Shown: piece after piece, positions 59,015 to 64,000 of the stretch
Layout: each line of letters starts with the position of its first letter
How positions within the stretch are numbered: position 1 is the stretch's first letter
Source of the DNA: Pararoseomonas baculiformis
Lineage (GTDB): Bacteria > Pseudomonadota > Alphaproteobacteria > Acetobacterales > Acetobacteraceae
Direction of reading: 5' to 3'
Assembly: GCF_017813395.1 (NCBI RefSeq)
Contig: NZ_JAGIZB010000007.1
Coordinates: 124,001 to 188,000 of the forward strand
DNA length: 64,000 bases
Notes under the pieces: generated by a model
Seen by the model: the letters and a program-made list of their open reading frames with translations, nothing else
The model's database searches: none
Told to the model about the DNA's origin: nothing
Made by a program: the position numbers and the translations under genes

Positions 59015-60013
59015 CTATTCCACGCGAATGTTCGCGGCGCGAATCAGTTCGGACCACTTCCGGTCCTCCTCGCGCATCAGCTGCGCGAACTCCTCGGGCG
59101 GCCTGTTGAGAACGACGGCATCCTGCGAGGTGAAACGTTCCCGCACGGCAGGGTTGGAGAGCGCGCGGGAGATGTCGGCGGCCATGCGCTGCACCATGGG
59201 CGGCGGCATGTTGGCCGGACCGATGACGCCGAACCACACATCGGCGTCGTAACCCTGCAGCCCCTGCTCGGCCATGGTCGGCACGTCGGGCAGCATCGTC
59301 GAGCGCTGGGTCGTGGTGACGCCGATCGGGCGCAGCGCGCCCGCCCGCACCTGAGCGAGCACCTGGGTTGTCGTCAGCAGGGAGAGAGGAATGACGCCCG
59401 CCATCAGATCCGCCATCGCCGGCGCACCGCCGCGATAGGCGACGTGGTTGAGCCGGATTTCAGCGGTACGGGTCAGCAGCTCCATGGCCAGCTGCTGGGC
59501 GGAGCCGGGGCCGGGTGAGCCGTAGTCGATCTGCCCGGGCTTTTCCTTCGCCAGGCGGATCAGGTCCTGCAGGTTCCTCGCGGGAAAGCGTGGATTGCTC
59601 ACGACGATGAAAGGAGAGCGCGCCACGAGGGCGATCGGCGTCACGTCGGTGAGCGGATTATAGGGCAGGTTTGGGTAGAGCGCGCGATTGGTCACGTGGG
59701 AGGAAATGGTGAACATCAGCGTCTCGCCGTTCGGCTCGCTCTTCACCAGCGCCTCGGTGGCGATGATTCCGTTGGCACCCCCCCGGTTCTCCACCACGAC
59801 GGGGACGGACCACATCTTCGCCAGTTCATCGGAGAGCGCGCGGGCGAAGATGTCCGTCGAGCCGCCCGGCGGGAAGCCGACGAGCATGCGCACGGGTCGG
59901 CTCACCGGGGATTGCTGCGGCTGGGCTGCTGCGAGCCCCGGTGCCAGGGCGAGAGCCGATGCTGCGAATGCCAGGAGGGCGCGGCGCGCCCTGCCGATGG
60001 CTGCTTGGGCCAT
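59015..60013 (-). CDS. Bug-family substrate-binding protein (5)
   Basis: The 332-residue protein has a Sec signal (AQAAIGRARRALLAFAASAL with an AAAQ cleavage site). The Bug core is VRMLVGFPPGGSTDIFARAL, then VVENRGGANGIIATEALVKS. The ligand loops are IDYGSPGPGSAQQLAMELLT and HVAYRGGAPAMADLMAGVIP. The ATG at 60013 follows GGAGGAAAACAGG. It leads a two-gene minus-strand unit with the mandelate-racemase-type gene and is divergent from an LDH2-type gene. Confidence 0.9.
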   Translation of the reverse strand: MAQAAIGRARRALLAFAASALALAPGLAAAQPQQSPVSRPVRMLVGFPPGGSTDIFARALSDELAKMWSVPVVVENRGGANGIIATEALVKSEPNGETLMFTISSHVTNRALYPNLPYNPLTDVTPIALVARSPFIVVSNPRFPARNLQDLIRLAKEKPGQIDYGSPGPGSAQQLAMELLTRTAEIRLNHVAYRGGAPAMADLMAGVIPLSLLTTTQVLAQVRAGALRPIGVTTTQRSTMLPDVPTMAEQGLQGYDADVWFGVIGPANMPPPMVQRMAADISRALSNPAVRERFTSQDAVVLNRPPEEFAQLMREEDRKWSELIRAANIRVE

Positions 60014-60088
60014 TCCTGTTTTCCTCCTGCCCAAGGCTCTTTCCCGGCCGGGCCTCGCAAGCTAGAGACCCATTCCCTTCCAAGTCAA

Positions 60089-60099
60089 ATGGTCATCAT
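60089..60099. promoter_or_regulatory. Imperfect palindrome ATGGTCATCAT, possible FadR-type operator
   Basis: It lies in the 127-base divergent region between the Bug gene and the LDH2-type gene. The 11 bases are symmetrical at 7 positions (ATG-T-A-CAT), similar in style to GntR/FadR sites. The evidence is weak. Confidence 0.3.
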
Positions 60100-60140
60100 A
60101 TGAGTTTGGGCGCAGGTGCCTTGGCAGCGGGGAGGACAGG

Positions 60141-61205
60141 ATGAGCGCAGTGGCAGAGGATGGCCCTCTTCAGGACCCTGCAGCGCTGGCGTCCACTGCC
60201 CGGCAGTTGCTGGTCGCGGCCGGCATGACCTCCGAGATGGCGGAGGACGTGGCAGCAGTGCTGCTTGAGGCTGACCTGCTCGGCCATCGTACCCACGGCC
60301 TTTCCATGCTGCCCAACTACCTCGAACGGATCGAACGGGGCGCCACCGCCTGCAAGGGCGATCTCGAGGTGCTGGCCGATGGCGGCGCGAGCTTCGCGTG
60401 GCGGGCGAATCGCCTGCCCGGAGCCTGGGTCATGCGCCGCGCCATCCGCGAGGTGCTCGCCCGCGTGACGAGCCATCCGGTGATCACAGCGACCATCGCC
60501 GACTGCGCCCATATCGGTGCCCTGCAGGCCTATCTGAAGCCGATCACCGACGAGGGGCTTTTCGTCACACTGGCGACGACGGATCCGGGCCTTGCCTCAG
60601 TGGCGCCCTTTGGCGGTGCGGAGCCCGTCCTCACCTCCAATCCCGTCGCCTATGGCATCCCGACGCTTGGCGACCCCATCCTGATCGACCACAGCACCTC
60701 CGTCGTTTCGAACGGCAGCATCGCGGCATATGCAACGCGGGGTGAACGCACGCCGGGCCCTTGGCTGCTGGACGGGCAAGGACACCCGAGCGACGACCCC
60801 GCCTGCCTCGGGCAGGAACCGCCAGGGACGATCGCGCTGCTGGGCGGCCCCGAGTTCGGCTACAAGGGCTTCGGCTTCTCACTGATGGTGGAGGCGCTGA
60901 GCCTCGGCCTGTCCGGTCACGGACGCAGCACTGCGCCGTCACGTGGCGGCCAGGGTGTCTTCCTGCAGGTGATCGATCCTGCCGCCTTCGCAGGGCGCGA
61001 AGCCTTCCTGCGCGAGACCACCGCCCTGGCCGAGCGTTGCCGTGCCAGCCGCCCGCGCGCCGGCGGCCCGCCCGTGCGCCTGCCAGGCGAACGCGCCCTG
61101 GCCAACCGCGCCCGCCACCTGGCCGAGGGACTGCCCTATTCCAGGCAGGTGCTGGACTCGATCACGGATTGGGCACGCCGCCTGGGCGTGGAGAAGGGCT
61201 TGTAA
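60141..61205 (+). CDS. LDH2/malate-dehydrogenase-like NAD(P)-dependent oxidoreductase (2)
   Basis: The 354-residue paralogue of the gene at 54.9 kb shows LLEADLLGHRTHGLSMLPNY with the His motif, DCAHIGALQAYLKPITDEGL, GAEPVLTSNPVAYGIPTLGD and FGYKGFGFSLMVEALSLGL. GGGGAGGACAGG precedes the ATG. The conserved SHG of the first paralogue is THG here, as in many relatives. It is followed by a galactonate-dehydratase-type gene 75 bases on and an enoyl-CoA hydratase gene, giving a small oxidation/dehydration pathway. Confidence 0.87.
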   Translation: MSAVAEDGPLQDPAALASTARQLLVAAGMTSEMAEDVAAVLLEADLLGHRTHGLSMLPNYLERIERGATACKGDLEVLADGGASFAWRANRLPGAWVMRRAIREVLARVTSHPVITATIADCAHIGALQAYLKPITDEGLFVTLATTDPGLASVAPFGGAEPVLTSNPVAYGIPTLGDPILIDHSTSVVSNGSIAAYATRGERTPGPWLLDGQGHPSDDPACLGQEPPGTIALLGGPEFGYKGFGFSLMVEALSLGLSGHGRSTAPSRGGQGVFLQVIDPAAFAGREAFLRETTALAERCRASRPRAGGPPVRLPGERALANRARHLAEGLPYSRQVLDSITDWARRLGVEKGL

Positions 61206-61280
61206 CGGCCCGGTCCGCGACGCGAACGCCTCCCTGCCCTGCCTCTTCAGCCCATATCAGTTTCCGGAAGCTGCCAGACC

Positions 61281-62453
61281 ATGAAGATCACCGGCATCCA
61301 GTCCATTGTCGTGAACGCGCAGATGCGAAACTGGGTCTTCGTGAAGGTCCTGACGGACCAGGACGGCCTTTATGGCTGGGGCGAGGCCACGCTGAACTGG
61401 AAGACCCGCGCCGTGACCGGTGCGGTGGAGGATCTCGCTCCCCTCCTGATCGGGCGGGACCCGCGGGACATCGCGCAGGCCTGCCGCATCATGCAGAAGC
61501 ACAGCTATTACCGGCTGGGCATCATCGGCATGACCGCGATCAGCGGGATCGAGCACGCCTTGTGGGACATCGCCGGCAAGGCGCTCGGCGTGCCCGTATG
61601 GCGGCTCCTGGGAGGGCGGGTCCGGGACAAGGTCCGGCTCTACACCCATCTCGGCCTTGGCGACATGAGCGCCGTGTACGAAACCTTCGACGCTGGCCGG
61701 CTGACCGAACGGGCACAGGCCGTGCTCGAGGCCGGCTACGACGCGTTGAAGGTCGTCTTCATCCCCTATGTGGGCGGCACCGCCCCGCCCGCCGCCATCC
61801 GGCATGTCGAGCGCCTCGGCCGCGTCCTGCGCGATGCCGTGGGCGAGGATACGGAGGTCATGGTGGATTTCCATGGCCGTCCCGCCACGGTCTCTGCCGC
61901 GCTCGGCTTCATCCGCGCCCTGGAACCGCTCGCCCCGATGTTCTGCGAGGAGCCGGTCCAGCCCGGCGACACGGAGGGGCTCGTGCAGATCGTAGCGCAG
62001 TCCCGCAGCCCCATCGCAACCGGCGAGCGCCTGGTGGGGGTTCGTGAATTCGCCGATCTGCTTCAGCACCGGGCCACGCATATCCTGCAGCCCGATCTCA
62101 ACCATTGCGGCGGCCTGCTGGAGGCGCAGAAGATCGCCGCCTTCGCCGAGGTGGCGCAGGTAGGCATCGCTCCTCACAACCCCAACGGCCCCCTCGCCGG
62201 CATCGCCGCGCTGCACTACGCCGTGGCGACGCCGAACTTCGTGATCCAGGAGGCCATGCCAGGCTCCGTGCCCTGGTACCACGATGTGGTGCGCCAGCCC
62301 GTGCAGCGGGAGGGCGGCTTCTGGCCTGTTCCGGAGTTGCCTGGCTTCGGTGTCGAGGTGGATGAAAAGGAGGCGGCGAAGCACCCCTTTCAGCAGGAGG
62401 TGCTGCATACGCGCAATGCCATGCTGGAGGACGGCACGGTGGTGGATTGGTGA
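61281..62453 (+). CDS. Enolase-superfamily acid-sugar dehydratase, D-galactonate dehydratase-like (3)
   Basis: The 390-residue protein has a lid domain with WVFVKVLTDQDGLYGWGEAT. The barrel has YDALKVVFIPYVGG, then VMVDFHGRPA (Asp and the catalytic His of the DgoD type), MFCEEPVQPGD, ATGERLVGVREF, LQPDLNHCGGLLEAQKIAAF and APHNPNGP (second catalytic His). This set matches galactonate dehydratase and related enzymes, which turn aldonates into 2-keto-3-deoxy acids. The exact sugar acid cannot be told. The next gene begins 11 bases downstream. Confidence 0.87.
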   Translation: MKITGIQSIVVNAQMRNWVFVKVLTDQDGLYGWGEATLNWKTRAVTGAVEDLAPLLIGRDPRDIAQACRIMQKHSYYRLGIIGMTAISGIEHALWDIAGKALGVPVWRLLGGRVRDKVRLYTHLGLGDMSAVYETFDAGRLTERAQAVLEAGYDALKVVFIPYVGGTAPPAAIRHVERLGRVLRDAVGEDTEVMVDFHGRPATVSAALGFIRALEPLAPMFCEEPVQPGDTEGLVQIVAQSRSPIATGERLVGVREFADLLQHRATHILQPDLNHCGGLLEAQKIAAFAEVAQVGIAPHNPNGPLAGIAALHYAVATPNFVIQEAMPGSVPWYHDVVRQPVQREGGFWPVPELPGFGVEVDEKEAAKHPFQQEVLHTRNAMLEDGTVVDW

Positions 62454-62464
62454 AAGGGCCAGCC

Positions 62465-63253
62465 ATGGAGGATTCTTCCGTCACGCTGGAGGTGGATGCG
62501 CGCGGCATTGCGACGCTGACACTCAACCGGCCAGAGATCGGCAATGCCTATGATGGCAATCTGCTGAGGCGCTTCGTCTTCCTGCTGGACAGCCTGGCCA
62601 GCCATCCGGGCCTCCGTGCCGTCATCATTCGAGGGGCGGGCCGGCACTTTCAATGTGGGGCGGATCTCGGCTGGATGGCGGAGATCGCCCAGCAGCCGCC
62701 CGAGCTGGCACGGGAGGCTTCCCGTGCCAGCGTCACAGCCTTCCGGCGCCTGAACGAGTTCCCTCTTCCCACCATGGCCCTGGTCCAGGGCGCATGCTTT
62801 GGCGGCGGATGCGGATTGCTCTGCTGTGTGGACGTGGCGCTTGCCGTTCCAGGCGCCGTCTTCGGGCTCACGGAAGTGCGCGTCGGTGTCGCTCCCACTC
62901 CGATCTCAACGCAGCTGGTACAGACTCTGGGCCTTCACAAGGCGCGCCGCTATGCCCTGACAGGCGAGCGCTTCGATGCAGCGACCGCTCTCGCCATCGG
63001 CCTGGTCCACGAGGTTGTGCCGGCGGACGACATCGAGGCACGGCTGGAAGCCCTGGTCGCGGCTTTTCTTGCCGCTGCGCCACAGGCATCAGCCGTGACG
63101 AAGCACTCCCTTCTCCGCGCCAACCGCCTGCTGCTGACGGATGAGGAAGCGGACACTCTGGCCGAGGAGTCCTGGAGGCAGCGCGCGAGTGATGAAGGAA
63201 AGGAGGGACTTCGGGCCTTTCGAGAAAAGAGGCGCCCCCTCTGGCAGCCATAG
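62465..63253 (+). CDS. Enoyl-CoA hydratase/isomerase family protein
   Basis: The 262-residue crotonase-fold protein has TLNRPEIGNAYDGNLLRRFV, the oxyanion-hole segment GAGRHFQCGADLGWM, and VQGACFGGGCGLLCCVDVAL as the second oxyanion hole. FGLTEVRVGVAPTPISTQLV carries a catalytic Glu, followed by a C-terminal helical region. The pattern is close to methylglutaconyl-CoA or isohexenylglutaconyl-CoA hydratase-like proteins, but the substrate is uncertain. The ATG at 62465 follows GAAAGGG. It is the last gene of the catabolic cluster. Confidence 0.85.
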   Translation: MEDSSVTLEVDARGIATLTLNRPEIGNAYDGNLLRRFVFLLDSLASHPGLRAVIIRGAGRHFQCGADLGWMAEIAQQPPELAREASRASVTAFRRLNEFPLPTMALVQGACFGGGCGLLCCVDVALAVPGAVFGLTEVRVGVAPTPISTQLVQTLGLHKARRYALTGERFDAATALAIGLVHEVVPADDIEARLEALVAAFLAAAPQASAVTKHSLLRANRLLLTDEEADTLAEESWRQRASDEGKEGLRAFREKRRPLWQP

Positions 63254-63363
63254 CTGGCAATTCCTGGCGGCCAGGGCCAAGCCAGGCTTCCATCCGGGTC
63301 AACCAGTGGGCCGATCAGCCCCATCTCTGAAATAGGAAATTAGGCGCTTCCCGCGAATCGTGT

Positions 63364-63378
63364 GTTCTGTTTATGTTC
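63364..63378 (+). promoter_or_regulatory. LexA box (GTTC-N7-GTTC) upstream of imuA
   Basis: GTTCTGTTTATGTTC is a perfect match to the direct-repeat operator of alphaproteobacterial LexA. It lies 6 bases upstream of the chosen imuA ATG and covers a nearer upstream ATG (63373), arguing against that start. Confidence 0.85.
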
Positions 63379-63384
63379 CTCAAG

Positions 63385-64000
63385 ATGTGGCCCCCCTTCG
63401 CCCATCCTCCTGCCCCGCAACCGCACGGATCCAAGATCCTGGCTGAGTTGCGGGCCCATGTCGCCCGCCTGGAGCGAGCCGATCCGGCCCTGCGCGAACA
63501 GGAATGGCATCCGTTCGGCCATGCTGGTGTTGATGCTGCCCTCCCGGGCGGCGGCCTGATGCTGGGAGCCCTGCACGAGGTCGCAGGGACCGGCCCGGAC
63601 ATGGAGCATGCCGCAGCAGCGGCCCTGTTCGTGGCGGGCTGCCTCGCCCGCCTGCCGGGCACGGTGCTCTGGGTGCTGGAGCGCTCCGACCTCTTCGCAC
63701 CCGGCCTTGCCGCCGTCGGCCTGCATCCCGCGCGCGTGCTCTATGCCGAGGCGGGCAAGGCCGCGACCGTGCTCCTCGTCATGGAGGAAGGCCTTCGCGA
63801 GGCGGGCCTGGCGGGTGTCGTGGGCGAGGTCTCCGGCAGGCTCACGCTGACTGCCTCCCGGCGCCTGCAACTCGCCGCCGAGCGCTCGGGCGTCACCGCT
63901 TTCGCGATCCGCCGCCCGCGCCGCCATGATGATTCCACCCTGCTTGAGCCCTGCGCGGCTGTCACCCGATGGCAGGTCGCCTCGCTGCCGAGCGGCCCAC
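63385..64000 (+). CDS. imuA: ImuA, RecA-like subunit of the SOS mutasome (cut by window edge)
   Basis: ImuA acts with ImuB and DnaE2 in damage-induced mutagenic synthesis in bacteria lacking UmuDC. The visible 205 residues match the family: ILAELRAHVARLERADPALR, then LPGGGLMLGALHEVAG (where RecA has its P-loop, here degenerate as usual for ImuA). VLWVLERSDLFAPGLAAVGL, then SGRLTLTASRRLQLAAERSG and FAIRRPRR follow. The frame runs past the window end. imuB and dnaE2 would be expected downstream but cannot be seen. Regulation by LexA is strongly suggested by the box upstream. Confidence 0.88.
   Translation, partial: MWPPFAHPPAPQPHGSKILAELRAHVARLERADPALREQEWHPFGHAGVDAALPGGGLMLGALHEVAGTGPDMEHAAAAALFVAGCLARLPGTVLWVLERSDLFAPGLAAVGLHPARVLYAEAGKAATVLLVMEEGLREAGLAGVVGEVSGRLTLTASRRLQLAAERSGVTAFAIRRPRRHDDSTLLEPCAAVTRWQVASLPSGP

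Overview
The window is a high-GC chromosome segment of an alphaproteobacterium, most likely an Acetobacteraceae member close to Roseomonas. The evidence is the ribosomal-protein/tuf/tRNA gene order, a LexA site of the GTTC-N7-GTTC type, and five tripartite-tricarboxylate (Bug-type) solute-binding proteins. No species call can be made from the sequence alone.

Region 1 (1-12 kb, almost all minus strand) is the translation and transcription core: tRNA-Tyr, tRNA-Gly, tuf, then tRNA-Trp, secE, nusG, then rplK, rplA, rplJ, rplL and the first 210 codons of rpoB. Two insertions interrupt it. One, between tuf and tRNA-Trp, holds a capsule-synthesis-type protein, an RDD membrane protein and a 1021-residue protein made of two fused copies of one ~510-residue unit. 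The other, between nusG and rplK, is a lone (S)-ureidoglycine aminohydrolase gene (allE).

Region 2 (12-30.8 kb) is mixed housekeeping: rlmB, a hydratase, a GGDEF protein, tRNA-Thr, a CatB-type acetyltransferase, uvrB, a Bug binding protein, an acyl-CoA dehydrogenase, a BrkB-type membrane protein and an RlmM-like methyltransferase. It also has a zinc-binding protein/outer-membrane barrel pair behind a Zur-like palindrome, proline iminopeptidase and an esterase.

Region 3 (30.82-49.69 kb) is an integrated element in tRNA-Arg(CCT). The 46-bp 3' end of the tRNA is repeated exactly at the far end, next to a complete tyrosine integrase. The island carries an AlpA-like regulator, an XRE regulator with an operator-like palindrome, a DUF3102 - AEP-type primase - DUF3631 ATPase operon and a Nu1-type small terminase subunit. 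It also has a six-gene unknown operon with ATGA overlaps and an AT-richer acyltransferase cargo gene. No large terminase, portal, capsid or tail gene was seen. The layout resembles a phage satellite (PICI-like) or a prophage stripped to its replication and packaging-recognition functions. Tandem heptamers sit just upstream of terS, octamer arrays sit near the 3' ends of the integrase, a decayed second integrase and the DUF3631 gene, and paired integrase arm-type sites sit near both ends.

Region 4 (49.8-63.3 kb) is a catabolic and uptake cluster: two FadR-type regulators, four Bug binding proteins, three enolase-superfamily enzymes, two LDH2-type dehydrogenases, a D-2-hydroxyacid dehydrogenase and an enoyl-CoA hydratase. 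It probably serves uptake and breakdown of sugar acids or hydroxy acids. No TctA/TctB membrane components are present. The window ends in imuA, preceded by a perfect LexA box.
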